DNA from: Streptomyces minutiscleroticus | GTDB lineage: Bacteria > Actinomycetota > Actinomycetes > Streptomycetales > Streptomycetaceae | Direction: 5' to 3' | Length of the DNA stretch: 64,000 nucleotides | Assembly (NCBI RefSeq): GCF_014650875.1 | Contig: NZ_BMVU01000012.1 | Span: 62,001 to 126,000 of the forward strand | Shown here: positions 34,048 through 42,523 of the stretch, one piece after another | Layout of the letters: each line of letters opens with the position of its first letter | Position numbering within the stretch: the stretch's first letter is position 1 | Program-made: the position numbers and the translations under genes | The notes under the pieces: generated by a model | Told to the model about the DNA's origin: nothing | What the model saw: the letters and a program-made list of their open reading frames with translations, nothing else | The model's database searches: none

Positions 34048-34815
34048 TTACGAGGACCTGCGGCGGCGTGCGCCGGGGCGGATGTGGTCGAGGGCCACGA
34101 GCAGGACGCCCAGGCCGTAGAAGGTCAGACCCAGGACCGTCGCGTTGCCCAGGGCGCCGATGTAACCGATCCTCTGCGGGTTCAGGAACGGGTACAGGTA
34201 GCGGGTCCCGGCGTCCGGCAGGGACAGCGCGCCCAGAACGGCGACGAGGACCGCGTAGAGCAGCGGGCAGACGAGCCAGGACGCGGCGTAGGACAGGCGC
34301 AGCGAGGCGGGGCGGGTCAGCAGCAGCCAGTCCAGCAGGGCGGCGAGGGGGAGCGCCGTGTGCAGGAGGTGGAGGGAGACCGCGTGCCAGCCGGTCACGG
34401 GGACCTGGCCGCCCGTCATGGAGGGGCCGCTCGTGGCGTCCGCCACGACCAGGTGGTGGACCAGGCCCGCGACCGTGACGTACAGCAGCGTGGCGCCGGT
34501 GAGGGCCGGGGGCAGCGGGCGGCGGGCGGTCCAGGCGCGTCCCGCCGACAGGGCGTACACCACGGCCGCCAGGGCGCCGGCCTGGACCGTGAAGTAGCTC
34601 AGGGTGCGCAGCGGGCTGCCCAGGAGCAGTTCGAGGGCCACGCCCGCGGCCGCCGTCAGGGCGATCAGGGCGCGGTAGCCGGCGGCGAGGGGCTGGCGCA
34701 CGCGCGGAAGCACCGCGTCCGCCGGGACGACGGGCATGACGGCCGCGGACGCGGCGGCGGCGACCCCTGGGATGGCCGGGAGATCGGGGAGATCCGTGGG
34801 TATGGGGGCGGTCAT
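34048..34815 (-). CDS. Pr6Pr family integral membrane protein
   Basis: The 255-residue protein has six to seven predicted membrane helices, for example LIALTAAAGVALELLLG, YFTVQAGALAAVVYALS, TGATLLYVTVAGLVHHLVV, LHLLHTALPLAALLDWLLL and ATVLGLTFYGLGVLLVAL. The motif YFTVQ...H(H)L is typical of the Pr6Pr/AIG1-like group. The first 40 residues are Pro/Ala-rich. The function in bacteria is unknown. The ATG at 34815 sits six bases after TACTTT, so a leaderless start is possible. Confidence 0.85.
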   Translation of the reverse strand: MTAPIPTDLPDLPAIPGVAAAASAAVMPVVPADAVLPRVRQPLAAGYRALIALTAAAGVALELLLGSPLRTLSYFTVQAGALAAVVYALSAGRAWTARRPLPPALTGATLLYVTVAGLVHHLVVADATSGPSMTGGQVPVTGWHAVSLHLLHTALPLAALLDWLLLTRPASLRLSYAASWLVCPLLYAVLVAVLGALSLPDAGTRYLYPFLNPQRIGYIGALGNATVLGLTFYGLGVLLVALDHIRPGARRRRSS

Positions 34816-34896
34816 GCCCCCAAAGTAGGTATAGGGGACAAAAGGTGCGACGGGTGATGGGCTGTTCGGGTGGCGCCTGCTGCCTGCGCCACCCTC

Positions 34897-34973
34897 TGCC
34901 GCCTGCCGCCTGCCGCCTGCCGCCTGCCGCCTGCCGCCTGCCGCCTGCCGCCTGCCGCCTGCCGCCTGCCGCC
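34897..34973. repeat. Heptanucleotide microsatellite, 11 copies
   Basis: The unit TGCCGCC is repeated exactly 11 times without interruption (77 bp), preceded by imperfect relatives from 34876. It lies between the stop of the metallophosphoesterase and the start of the Pr6Pr gene. Confidence 0.97.
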
Positions 34974-35038
34974 TGGGCGGCGGAGGGCGCGGGCGGTCCC
35001 GGCCGCGGACTCGCCGGGGCCGCCCGCAAGGGCCGTGC

Positions 35039-35965
35039 CTAGGCCCGCGGTGCCAGCGTCAGCAGCGTCGCCTCCGGCGGGCAGGCGAATCTCACGGGGG
35101 TGTAACGGTTCGTGCCGCAGCCCGCCGAGACGTACATGTAGGAGGTCCGGTCGTCCACCGTGTGCGTGGACAGGCCCTTGACCCGGTCCGTGTCCAGGTC
35201 GCAGTTGGTGACGAAGGCGCCGTAGAAGGGCAGGCACAGCTGGCCGCCGTGCGTGTGGCCGGCCAGGATCAGCGGATAGCCGTCCGCGGTGAACGCGTCG
35301 AGGCTGCGGAGGTAGGGGGCGTGCACGACGCCCATCGAGAAGTCGGCCGAGTCCGAGGGGCCGCCCGCCACGCGCGCGTACCGGTCGCGCTTGATGTGCG
35401 GGTCGTCGATGCCGGTCAGCTCGATCTCGTAGCCGTCGATCTTCAGGGTGCCCCGGACGTTCGTCAGGTTGAGCCAGCCCGCCGTGTCGAAGCCGTCGCG
35501 CAGCTCCTCCCAGGGGTTGTGCACCACGTTCCGCGCCGGGGCGTTGCCGTTGAGGCCGTGCTTGCCCTGGGTCTTCTCGATCAAGTACCGCGCGGGGTTG
35601 CGGAGTTTGGGGCCGTAGTAGTCGTTCGAGCCGAAGACGTACGCCCCGGGGAACTCCATCAGCGGTCCCAGCGCGTCCAGGACCTCGGGCACGCCCTCCG
35701 GGTCGGAGAGGTTGTCCCCGGTGTTCACCACGAAGTCGGGGCGCAGACCGGCCAGGGAGCGCAGCCAGCGCTGCTTCTTGCGCTGTCCGCTGACCATGTG
35801 GATGTCGGAGACGTGCAGCACCCGCAGGGGGCGCATGCCGGGGGGCAGCACCGGCACCGTGACCCGCCGCAGCCGGAAGGAGCGGGCCTCGAAGCCCGCC
35901 GCGTACAGCAGTCCGGCGGCGCCAACCGCCGTGATTCCCAGGGGTACTCCGTATCGCGCGCGCAT
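35039..35965 (-). CDS. Membrane-anchored metallophosphoesterase
   Basis: The 308-residue protein has an N-terminal helix (GVPLGITAVGAAGLLYAAGF) and a calcineurin-like core. The metal ligands fall in VLHVSDIHM (DxH), VVNTGDNL (GD), VFGSNDYYG (GND, where most members have GNH/GNHD), GVVHAPYLRS (H) and ILAGHTHGGQ (GHTH). The family hydrolyses phosphoesters with two metals; YaeI-like members act on lipids, but the substrate here is unknown. The SND in place of GNH deserves attention. It diverges from the YqeY gene across a gap carrying a DnaA box, and it precedes the penicillin-binding protein/WblA region as in mycobacteria. Confidence 0.92.
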   Translation of the reverse strand: MRARYGVPLGITAVGAAGLLYAAGFEARSFRLRRVTVPVLPPGMRPLRVLHVSDIHMVSGQRKKQRWLRSLAGLRPDFVVNTGDNLSDPEGVPEVLDALGPLMEFPGAYVFGSNDYYGPKLRNPARYLIEKTQGKHGLNGNAPARNVVHNPWEELRDGFDTAGWLNLTNVRGTLKIDGYEIELTGIDDPHIKRDRYARVAGGPSDSADFSMGVVHAPYLRSLDAFTADGYPLILAGHTHGGQLCLPFYGAFVTNCDLDTDRVKGLSTHTVDDRTSYMYVSAGCGTNRYTPVRFACPPEATLLTLAPRA

Positions 35966-36006
35966 GGCCCCATCGTGTCAGACCGCGCGGATCTGCCGCG
36001 CCGGCC

Positions 36007-36015
36007 TGTGGACAA
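36007..36015 (-). promoter_or_regulatory. DnaA box
   Basis: The minus strand reads TTGTCCACA, the preferred Streptomyces DnaA 9-mer, in the divergent gap between metallophosphoesterase and yqeY. Confidence 0.5.
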
Positions 36016-36051
36016 CCCGAAATGAAGGGGCGCCCGGCCTTCCGTACCTGC

Positions 36052-36057
36052 GACAAT
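36052..36057 (+). promoter_or_regulatory. Candidate -10, leaderless yqeY transcript
   Basis: GACAAT is followed by six bases and the ATG at 36064. No ribosome site is present. Confidence 0.35.
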
Positions 36058-36063
36058 CGAGCC

Positions 36064-36528
36064 ATGACCACGCTCAAGTCGAAGCTGCAGGAAGACCTCA
36101 ACGCCGCGATCAAGGAGCGCGACGAGCTCCGCTCCTCGACGCTCCGGCTGACCCTCGCCGCGATCACGAAGGAGGAGGTCGCGGGCAAGGAGAAGCGCGA
36201 GCTCTCCGACGACGAGGTGCAGAAGGTGATCGCCAAGGAGGCGAAGAAGCGCCGCGAGGCGGCCGAGGCCTTCGCGCAGGGCGGCCGCGCCGAGTCGGCC
36301 GAGCGGGAGCGGGCCGAGGGCGAGGTCCTCTCCGCCTACCTGCCCAAGCAGCTCTCCGACGACGAGCTCCGGCAGATCGTCGCGCAGGCGGTCGAGGAGG
36401 CGAGGGCGGCCGGCGCCGAGGGGCCGCGCGCCATGGGCCAGGTCATGAAGATCGTGAACCCGAAGGTGGCGGGCCAGGCCGAGGGCGGCCGCGTCGCCGC
36501 GGCCGTCAAGAAGATGCTCGCCGGCTGA
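36064..36528 (+). CDS. GatB/YqeY domain protein
   Basis: The 154-residue soluble helical protein starts MTTLKSKLQEDLNAAIKERDELRSSTLRL (split by family-typical charged residues). The conserved SAYLPKQLSDDEL and the C-terminal AMGQVMKIVNPKVAGQAEGGRV follow. The family resembles the tail of GatB, the tRNA-dependent amidotransferase subunit, and may bind tRNA, but its standalone role is not established. The ATG at 36064 is chosen over 36022 because a -10 box lies six bases upstream of it. It is monocistronic, ending at a 21-bp inverted repeat. Confidence 0.95.
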   Translation: MTTLKSKLQEDLNAAIKERDELRSSTLRLTLAAITKEEVAGKEKRELSDDEVQKVIAKEAKKRREAAEAFAQGGRAESAERERAEGEVLSAYLPKQLSDDELRQIVAQAVEEARAAGAEGPRAMGQVMKIVNPKVAGQAEGGRVAAAVKKMLAG

Positions 36529-36597
36529 CGCCCGGCTGCTCACCGGCCGGCACCCGGCCCCGGACGCGCGGGAAGAGCGCGGGACACGGGGCGCACG

Positions 36598-36645
36598 ACA
36601 TGGGGAAGGGGTGCCCCCGCCGCCGGGGGCACCCCTTCCCCATGT
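36598..36645. terminator. Bidirectional terminator, perfect 21-bp inverted repeat
   Basis: Arms of 21 bases (beginning ACATGGGGAAGGGGTG) pair perfectly around GCCGCC between the convergent ends of yqeY and the penicillin-binding protein gene. Confidence 0.85.
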
Positions 36646-36687
36646 CACCGTGCCCCCGCGGACCGCGCGGAGGAGGCGGTCACCGGC

Positions 36688-39000
36688 TCACTGCCACCAG
36701 CCGCCGTTCCCGTTCCCTCCGCCGTTGCCCCCGCCGTTGCCGTTGCCCCCGCCGTTCTCGTTGCCGCTGATCCAGCCCTCGGGGATCGAGAAGGTCGGCT
36801 TCGGGAAGGCACCGCCGTCGTTGCCGCCGTTGCCGTTGCCGTTGCCGCCTACGACGCCGTTGTTCCCGCCGTTGGCGGCGCCGCCCCCGTCGTCGTTGCC
36901 GCCGTCGTCCCGGTCGTCGTCGCCGCGGCCGCCGCCGTCGGGAATGTCCACGAGGGTGAAGTCCGGCGCGTCCTTGCCCTCCAGGGCGCCCGCCATCATG
37001 TCCCGCCAGATCGGTCCGGGGACCTCACCGCCGTACACCTTGTCGTAGTACCGGCCGCCGATGGAGATGCTGGTCATCCGCCGCTTGTGCGCCGGGTCGC
37101 CGACCCAGACGGCGCCCGCCATGTTCGGGGTGTAGCCGACGAACCAGGCCGCGTACCGGAAGTCCGTCGTACCGGTCTTGCCCGCGCTGGCGCGGCCGCT
37201 GAGGCCCGCCTGCTGCCCCGTACCGTCCTCGACCACGCCCCTGAGCAGCGTGTTCATCGTGTCGGCGGTCCTCTCCGACATCGCGCGCGAGCAGGTCGAC
37301 TTGGGCACGTCCAGGGACTTCTTCTCGTCGCCGACCTGCTGGCTGACCGACTCGATGGCGACGGGCGTGCAGTACGTGCCGCGGGAGGCGAAGGTCGCGT
37401 ACGCGTTCGCCATCGTCAGCGGCGACATCTCCTGCGTGCCGAGCGCGATCGACGGAGCCTGGACGATCTTGCCGCCGTCCGCGCGCTCGACGCCCATCTT
37501 CTTCGCCATCCGCGTGACCGGGCAGATGCCGATGTCGCTGATCAGCTGCACGTAGTAGGTGTTGACCGACTTGGCGGTCGCCTCCTTCATGCCGTACGGG
37601 CCGACCTCGGACTCGTTCTCGTTGCTGAGCGTCGCGCCCTCGGTGTTCACCCACTTCTTGCCGTCGCACACCGAGACCGGGCTCGGGTACTCCATCTCGT
37701 ACGGCGAGGAGTAGCTCTGCCCCGCGGACCTGCCGCCCTCGATGGCGGCCGCGGCCACGATCGGCTTGAAGGTCGAACCGGGCTGGTAGCCCGCGCCGCC
37801 GCCCATCTCCTTGTCGACGGAGAGGTTGATGGTGGTCTCGTTCTTGGACAGGCCGTACGGGCGGGACTGGCCCATCGCGAGGATCTTGCCGGTGCCCGGC
37901 TCCACGATGGTCGCGGCGGTCGCCACGTCGTCGCTCTTGTTGACGTGGTCCTGCACCGAGGCCTGGACCGAGTCCTGCGCCTGGGGGTCCAGCGTCGTGC
38001 GGATCGTCAGACCGCCCTGGTTCCAGATCTTGGCCCGCTTCTCCTTCGTCTCGCCGAAGGTGGGGTCGTTCAGGACGACCTCGCGCACGTAGTCGCAGAA
38101 GAAGCCGGCGCCCTTGACCGCGGTGATGCAGCCGTTCTTGGGTCTGCTGACGTCCAGCCCCAGCGGTCTCCTCTTGGCCGCGTCGGCCTCCTGCTGCGTG
38201 ATGTCGTGCACCTCGGCCATGCGCTGCAGCACGACGTTGCGCCGCTTGGTGGCCTCCGCCTCGTCGTTGACCGGGTCGTACCGGGTCGGCGACTGGACGA
38301 TGCCGGCGAGGAGCGCGGCCTCCTCCAGCTTCAGGTCCTTGGCGGGCTTGGAGAAGTAGCGCTGCGAGGCGGCCTCGACGCCGTACGCCTGCTGCCCGAA
38401 GAACGTGATGTTGAGGTAGTTCTCCAGGATCTTCTTCTTGCCCAGCTCCTCCTCGACCTGGATCGCGTACTTCAGCTCGCGGACCTTGCGGCCGAGGGTC
38501 TGCTGGGTGGCCTGGGCGACCTTCGTCGGGTCGTCGCCGGCCTCCTCCACGAAGACGTTCTTCACGTACTGCTGCGTGAGCGTCGAGGCGCCCTGGGCGA
38601 CGCCGCCGCTCTGCGCGTTCTCGTTCAGCGCGCGCAGGATGCCCTTCAGGTCCACCGCGCCGTGCTCGTAGAAGCGGGAGTCCTCGATCGCGACGATCGC
38701 CTTCTGCATGTACGGCGAGATGTCCTCGAGGTCGACCACCGTGCGGTCGCGCGAGTAGACCGTGGCGATCTGGCCGCCCTCGCTGTCCAGGATCGTGGTG
38801 CGCTGGCTCAGCGGCGGGCGCTTGAGGTTCGCCGGGATCTCGTCGAATCCCTCGACCGAGCCCTTCGCCGCGAGGCCCAGCGCGCCCGCGGCCGGCAGCG
38901 CGATGCCCGCCATGACCGCACCCGCGAGCACACTGACACCGAGGAACTTGGCGGCCTGCTGCGTTGGCGACAGACCCCCGCCCGAGCGCTTTTTTGCCAT
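36688..39000 (-). CDS. Class A penicillin-binding protein (transglycosylase/transpeptidase)
   Basis: The 770-residue bifunctional enzyme polymerises and crosslinks peptidoglycan outside the membrane. It has a cytoplasmic basic start, one membrane helix (about 19-45) and a GT51 transglycosylase domain (AIEDSRFYEHGAVD with the catalytic Glu, QGASTLTQQYVKN, RKVRELKYAI). A transpeptidase domain follows with STFK near 409, SVN near 477 and KTGT near 608. The C-terminal 60 residues are almost pure Gly/Asn with Asp. No PASTA domain is present. It matches mycobacterial PonA2 by position beside wblA/whiB4. The ATG at 39000 has TAGGCT six bases upstream. Confidence 0.97.
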   Translation of the reverse strand: MAKKRSGGGLSPTQQAAKFLGVSVLAGAVMAGIALPAAGALGLAAKGSVEGFDEIPANLKRPPLSQRTTILDSEGGQIATVYSRDRTVVDLEDISPYMQKAIVAIEDSRFYEHGAVDLKGILRALNENAQSGGVAQGASTLTQQYVKNVFVEEAGDDPTKVAQATQQTLGRKVRELKYAIQVEEELGKKKILENYLNITFFGQQAYGVEAASQRYFSKPAKDLKLEEAALLAGIVQSPTRYDPVNDEAEATKRRNVVLQRMAEVHDITQQEADAAKRRPLGLDVSRPKNGCITAVKGAGFFCDYVREVVLNDPTFGETKEKRAKIWNQGGLTIRTTLDPQAQDSVQASVQDHVNKSDDVATAATIVEPGTGKILAMGQSRPYGLSKNETTINLSVDKEMGGGAGYQPGSTFKPIVAAAAIEGGRSAGQSYSSPYEMEYPSPVSVCDGKKWVNTEGATLSNENESEVGPYGMKEATAKSVNTYYVQLISDIGICPVTRMAKKMGVERADGGKIVQAPSIALGTQEMSPLTMANAYATFASRGTYCTPVAIESVSQQVGDEKKSLDVPKSTCSRAMSERTADTMNTLLRGVVEDGTGQQAGLSGRASAGKTGTTDFRYAAWFVGYTPNMAGAVWVGDPAHKRRMTSISIGGRYYDKVYGGEVPGPIWRDMMAGALEGKDAPDFTLVDIPDGGGRGDDDRDDGGNDDGGGAANGGNNGVVGGNGNGNGGNDGGAFPKPTFSIPEGWISGNENGGGNGNGGGNGGGNGNGGWWQ

Positions 39001-39584
39001 GAGGGCAGCCTAATCCGTAGTCCGAGCCGTTCCGAGGGAGCGCCTGTCCGTCGGGATGTTCGCGTACCGGATCGTGACATCGGCGGGCGGCGGGGCCCCG
39101 GCCCGCACCGTGGCCGACCGCAGGCGAAGGCGCCCGGCCGTGCTCCGTCCGGCGGCTTCCGCTTCACGGCACGGCAACGGGAGGCACCGACGTTTCCATT
39201 TCCCGGACACGCGTATATGCCTTGGCCTAAGCTGCTCTCGACTGTCACAGCAGCGCGGTCGGGTACCTATACGTACGGCGGACCCGAATCGTTCCGGAGA
39301 TCCTCCACTTTTCCCGTGGGGCGTGTCCGAATCCGCCTCGTGCGTCGCTGGTTGTCCGATGTGACCCAGGGAAACTGTCCCGTTCTGCCGGGATGGTCGC
39401 GTATGTCGCGGGGTCACTCCCCCGGGTGATCTGCCGCTTACCCATAGTCCGTTCGGACCATTCAAGATTGGGCCCGACGGGGGTGTTGCGCCGTGCCCAC
39501 CTTCCGTAACGTCCTCAACTGGCGGCGGTGAATATGCCGCTGCCGCCGTGGGGGAGCCTCGATTCGGGAGAGGACGGCGCCGGT
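39001..39584. other. Divergent regulatory region of the penicillin-binding protein gene and wblA
   Basis: The 584-base gap contains the leaderless promoter of the penicillin-binding protein gene at its left end and no other credible gene. The rest is a long upstream region for wblA, AT-richer around 39180-39420, where promoters and regulator sites are expected. Confidence 0.55.
39007..39012 (-). promoter_or_regulatory. -10 box, leaderless penicillin-binding protein transcript
   Basis: On the minus strand TAGGCT is followed by six bases and the ATG at 39000. Confidence 0.5.
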
Positions 39585-39923
39585 ATGGGCTGGGTAACCG
39601 ACTGGAGTGCGCAGGCGGCCTGCCGCACTACCGATCCGGATGAACTGTTCGTTCAAGGAGCAGCGCAGAACAGGGCCAAGGCGGTGTGCACCGGATGCCC
39701 GGTGCGCACGGAGTGCCTGGCCGACGCGTTGGACAACCGCGTCGAATTCGGCGTGTGGGGTGGCATGACGGAGCGGGAGCGCCGTGCCCTGCTGCGCCGG
39801 CGTCCCACCGTCACCTCGTGGCGCAGGCTGCTCGAGACCGCGCGTACGGAGTACGAGCGCGGAGCGGGACTGCTGCCCGTCGACGAGGAAGAGACGTACG
39901 AGAACTACGCGGCGGTGGGCTGA
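39585..39923 (+). CDS. wblA: WhiB-like iron-sulfur regulator WblA
   Basis: The 112-residue protein carries the four WhiB cysteines C13, C35, C38 and C44 that hold a redox- and NO-sensitive [4Fe-4S] cluster, the GVWGG turn near 56-60, and a basic C-terminal helix RRALLRRR for sigma-factor/DNA contacts. The start MGWVTDWSAQAACRTTDPD and the length match S. coelicolor WblA as I recall it. WblA is a pleiotropic regulator of sporulation and antibiotic production and the counterpart of mycobacterial WhiB4. The ATG at 39585 follows GGGAGAGGA; a GTG at 39528 would add 19 residues. Confidence 0.96.
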   Translation: MGWVTDWSAQAACRTTDPDELFVQGAAQNRAKAVCTGCPVRTECLADALDNRVEFGVWGGMTERERRALLRRRPTVTSWRRLLETARTEYERGAGLLPVDEEETYENYAAVG

Positions 39924-39944
39924 CCGGCCTCCGCCGATCGTCCC

Positions 39945-41315
39945 TCACGCTTCTCGTCCCGCTCCGGCCACGTCGTCGTCACGACCGGCCGCGAGCCGGT
40001 CCCCGATGTCCCGCAACCCCGCGAGGTCGTGCACGTCGCCGGGGAGCGCGGCCACTTCCGCCACCGCCACCTCGGGGTGGAGCGCGGCGAAGCGGTCACG
40101 CGTGCGCTGCTCGCGGGAGAGCAGTTGCATGCGGTCGGCGTGGAGCCTCAGCAGGCCCGCCGTGAGCCGGTCCACCGTCCTGTCCTGCGCGACGGCCTCC
40201 GGGCCGGTCCGATCCGTGGCGGGGGAGCCTTCGTCGGAGGTGGGGCCGGGAGCGCCGGACGCGTCCGTGGCGGTTTCGGAGCCGGTGGTCGGGGACGTGG
40301 GAGAGTCTGAACTGGCGTACGTGTCGGGAGAGTTACGAACAGCAGCCTTCCCGTCCGTCTGATCGACAATGCGGGAGTCGTCAAGATTTTCCGCGGCGGC
40401 GAGCGCCCGCTCGGCGGAGAGCCGGGCGGCGCCGCTGCCGTGGACCCGGTTGAGCACCAGACCCGCGAGCGGCATGTCCTCGGCCGCCAGCCGCTCCACG
40501 AAGTACGCGGCCTCGCGCAGCGCGTCCCGCTCCGGGGCCGCCACCACCAGGAAGGCCGTGCCGGGCGCCTGCAGGAGCTTGTACGTGGCGTCCGCGCGGG
40601 TGCGGAAGCCGCCGAACATCGAGTCCATGGCGGCCACGAAGGTCTGCACGTCCTTCAGGAGCTGGCCGCCGAGCACCTTGCCGAGGGTGCCCGTCATCAT
40701 CGACATGCCGACGTTCAGGAACTTCATCCCGGCCCGGCCGCCGACCTTCGCGGGCGCCAGCAGGAGGCGGATCAGCTTGCCGTCCAGGAAGGACCCCAGC
40801 CGCTTCGGGGCGTCCAGGAAGTCCAGCGCGGAGCGCGAGGGCGGGGTGTCGACGACGATGAGGTCCCACTCGTCGCGGGAGCGCAGCTGGCCCAGCTTCT
40901 CCATCGCCATGTACTCCTGCGTGCCGGCGAAGCCCGCGGAGAGGGACTGGTAGAAGGGGTTGCGCAGGATGGCGGCCGCCCGCTCGGGGTCCGCGTGCGC
41001 CTCGACGATCTCGTCGAAGGTGCGCTTCATGTCGAGCATCATTGCGTGCAGCTCGCCGCCGCCGGTCTCGTCGATGCCCTTCACCCGGCGCGGGACGTTG
41101 TCGAGCGCGTCGATGCCCATGGACTGGGCGAGGCGGCGCGCGGGGTCGATGGTGAGCACGACGACCTTGCGGCCGCGCTCGGCCGCGCGCAGCCCCAGGG
41201 CCGCCGCGGTGGTGGTCTTGCCGACGCCGCCCGAGCCGCAGCAGACCACGATGCGGGTCCTCGGGTCGTCGAGCAGCGGGTCGACGTCCAGGACGCGTGC
41301 CGGGTCCAGACTCAT
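39945..41315 (-). CDS. ArsA-type (GET3-like) ATPase, larger of a pair
   Basis: The 456-residue P-loop ATPase has the deviant Walker A CCGSGGVGKTTTA (about 25-37), switch motifs LTIDPARRLAQSMG and DLIVVDTPPSRSALDFLDAP, and MLDMKRTFDEIV. An insertion of about 65 residues rich in Ser/Thr/Asp/Pro (TYASSDSPTSPTTGSETA is its core) splits the C-terminal part. No arsenic-binding Cys set is apparent. The ATG overlaps the stop of the smaller paralogue by 4 bp. In M. tuberculosis the pair Rv3679/Rv3680 sits beside whiB4 in the same way and forms a complex. Confidence 0.93.
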   Translation of the reverse strand: MSLDPARVLDVDPLLDDPRTRIVVCCGSGGVGKTTTAAALGLRAAERGRKVVVLTIDPARRLAQSMGIDALDNVPRRVKGIDETGGGELHAMMLDMKRTFDEIVEAHADPERAAAILRNPFYQSLSAGFAGTQEYMAMEKLGQLRSRDEWDLIVVDTPPSRSALDFLDAPKRLGSFLDGKLIRLLLAPAKVGGRAGMKFLNVGMSMMTGTLGKVLGGQLLKDVQTFVAAMDSMFGGFRTRADATYKLLQAPGTAFLVVAAPERDALREAAYFVERLAAEDMPLAGLVLNRVHGSGAARLSAERALAAAENLDDSRIVDQTDGKAAVRNSPDTYASSDSPTSPTTGSETATDASGAPGPTSDEGSPATDRTGPEAVAQDRTVDRLTAGLLRLHADRMQLLSREQRTRDRFAALHPEVAVAEVAALPGDVHDLAGLRDIGDRLAAGRDDDVAGAGREA

Positions 41316-42289
41316 GAGATCCCTTGCTGACGCAGTTCCGTGGCGAGTTCGTACAGTCCCGCGAGGTCCATGCCCTCGGCGAGCAACGGCAGTTCGTGCA
41401 GGGACAGGTCCAGCCCGCGCAGCACCTCGCGCTGGGCGCGCTCCAGGGCGTACCGCTCGGCGTACTCGCCGGCCTGGGCCAGCAGGGGGTCCACCAGCCG
41501 CTCGGCGGTGCCGCCGCGGCGGGCGCCGCCGAGGCCCACGGACGACAGCGACCGGGCGACGGCGGCCCGGGGAGCGTCCCGCAGAAGCCGCAGGTCCTCC
41601 TCGTCGAGGACCGCGGGGCGGACCATGTTCACGATGACGCGGCCCACCGGGAGCTGGGCGGCGCGCAGCTCGGCGATGCCGTCCGCGGTCTCCTGGACGG
41701 GCATCTCCTCCAGCAGCGTCACCAGGTGGACGGCCGTCTCGGGCGACTTCAGGACCCGCATGACGGCCTGGGCCTGGTTGTGTATCGGGCCTATCCTCGC
41801 CAGGCCCGCCACCTCGTCGTTGACGTTCAGGAAGCGGGTGATGCGGCCGGTGGGCGGGGCGTCCATGACCACGTAGTCGTAGGCGAACCGGCCGTCGCGG
41901 TCCTTCCTGCGCACCGCCTCGCAGGCCTTGCCGGTCAGCAGGACGTCCCTGAGGCCGGGCGCGATCGTCGTCGCGAAGTCGATCGCGCCGAGCTTCTTCA
42001 GGGCGCGTCCGGCGCCGCCCAGCTTGTAGAACATCTGGAGGTAGTCCAGCAGCGCCCGTTCGGGGTCGATGGCGAGGGCGTACACCTCCCCGCCCCGCGG
42101 AGCGACGGCGATCTTCCGCTCCTCGTAGGGCAGCGCTTCGGTCTCGAAGAGCTGCGCGATGCCCTGTCTGCCCTCGACCTCCACCAGGAGGGCGCGCTTT
42201 CCCTCGGTCGCGAGGGCGAGCGCGAGGGCGGCGGCGACCGTGGTCTTTCCGGTCCCGCCCTTGCCGCTGACGACCTGGAGCCTGCTCAC
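41312..42289 (-). CDS. ArsA-type (GET3-like) ATPase, smaller of a pair
   Basis: The 325-residue protein starts MSRLQVVSGKGGTGKTTVAA, with the signature-lysine P-loop SGKGGTGKT. It continues with VEVEGRQGIAQLFE, DYVVMDAPPTGRITRFL and IVNMVRP. It lies upstream of, and is coupled (ATGA) to, the larger ATPase on the same strand, so they probably form a heteromer. A client-protein or membrane-targeting role is inferred from the GET3 fold; toxic-anion export is unlikely because no ArsB-like partner is present. The GTG at 42289 follows TAGGCT plus seven bases, indicating a leaderless operon. Confidence 0.93.
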   Translation of the reverse strand: MSRLQVVSGKGGTGKTTVAAALALALATEGKRALLVEVEGRQGIAQLFETEALPYEERKIAVAPRGGEVYALAIDPERALLDYLQMFYKLGGAGRALKKLGAIDFATTIAPGLRDVLLTGKACEAVRRKDRDGRFAYDYVVMDAPPTGRITRFLNVNDEVAGLARIGPIHNQAQAVMRVLKSPETAVHLVTLLEEMPVQETADGIAELRAAQLPVGRVIVNMVRPAVLDEEDLRLLRDAPRAAVARSLSSVGLGGARRGGTAERLVDPLLAQAGEYAERYALERAQREVLRGLDLSLHELPLLAEGMDLAGLYELATELRQQGIS

Positions 42290-42296
42290 GTATGCG

Positions 42297-42302
42297 AGCC
42301 TA
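42297..42302 (-). promoter_or_regulatory. -10 box, leaderless ATPase operon
   Basis: On the minus strand TAGGCT is followed by seven bases and the GTG at 42289. Confidence 0.5.
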
Positions 42303-42348
42303 ACCAGTCCGCGCCCGGGCTACGCGGGAGGCCGTGGACGACAGCGGC

Positions 42349-42354
42349 TACAGT
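42349..42354 (+). promoter_or_regulatory. -10 box, leaderless DUF4177-ridA transcript
   Basis: TACAGT is followed by seven bases and the ATG at 42362. It lies back to back with the ATPase operon promoter. Confidence 0.5.
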
Positions 42355-42361
42355 CGGCCAC

Positions 42362-42523
42362 ATGACCAAGTGGGAATACGCAACCGTGCCGCTGCTCGTC
42401 CATGCCACGAAGCAGATCCTGGACACCTGGGGCGAGGACGGCTGGGAGCTCGTCCAGGTCGTGCCCGGGCCGAACAACCCCGAGCAGCTGGTGGCCTACC
42501 TGAAGCGCGAGAAGACCGCGTGA
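42362..42523 (+). CDS. DUF4177 small protein
   Basis: The 53-residue protein starts MTKWEYATVPLLVHATKQIL and has GEDGWELVQVVPGP, the pattern of the DUF4177 family (WEY...GWELV). It has no membrane helix. The ATG is supported by the leaderless -10 box and the 4-bp GTGA overlap with ridA. Mycobacteria encode an equivalent tiny protein at the same position (Rv3678A). The function is unknown; the fold is predicted beta-alpha-beta. Confidence 0.88.
   Translation: MTKWEYATVPLLVHATKQILDTWGEDGWELVQVVPGPNNPEQLVAYLKREKTA

Noticed and set aside
34897..34973. CRISPR-like array
   Set aside because: The 7-bp units are contiguous with no spacers, so it is a microsatellite.
39001..39584. Riboswitch in the long wblA upstream region
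   Set aside because: No conserved aptamer core that I know was found; I leave it as a regulatory region.
39945..42289. Arsenic resistance operon
   Set aside because: Only the ATPase fold matches; no ArsB, ArsC or ArsR gene and no Cys metal site are present.
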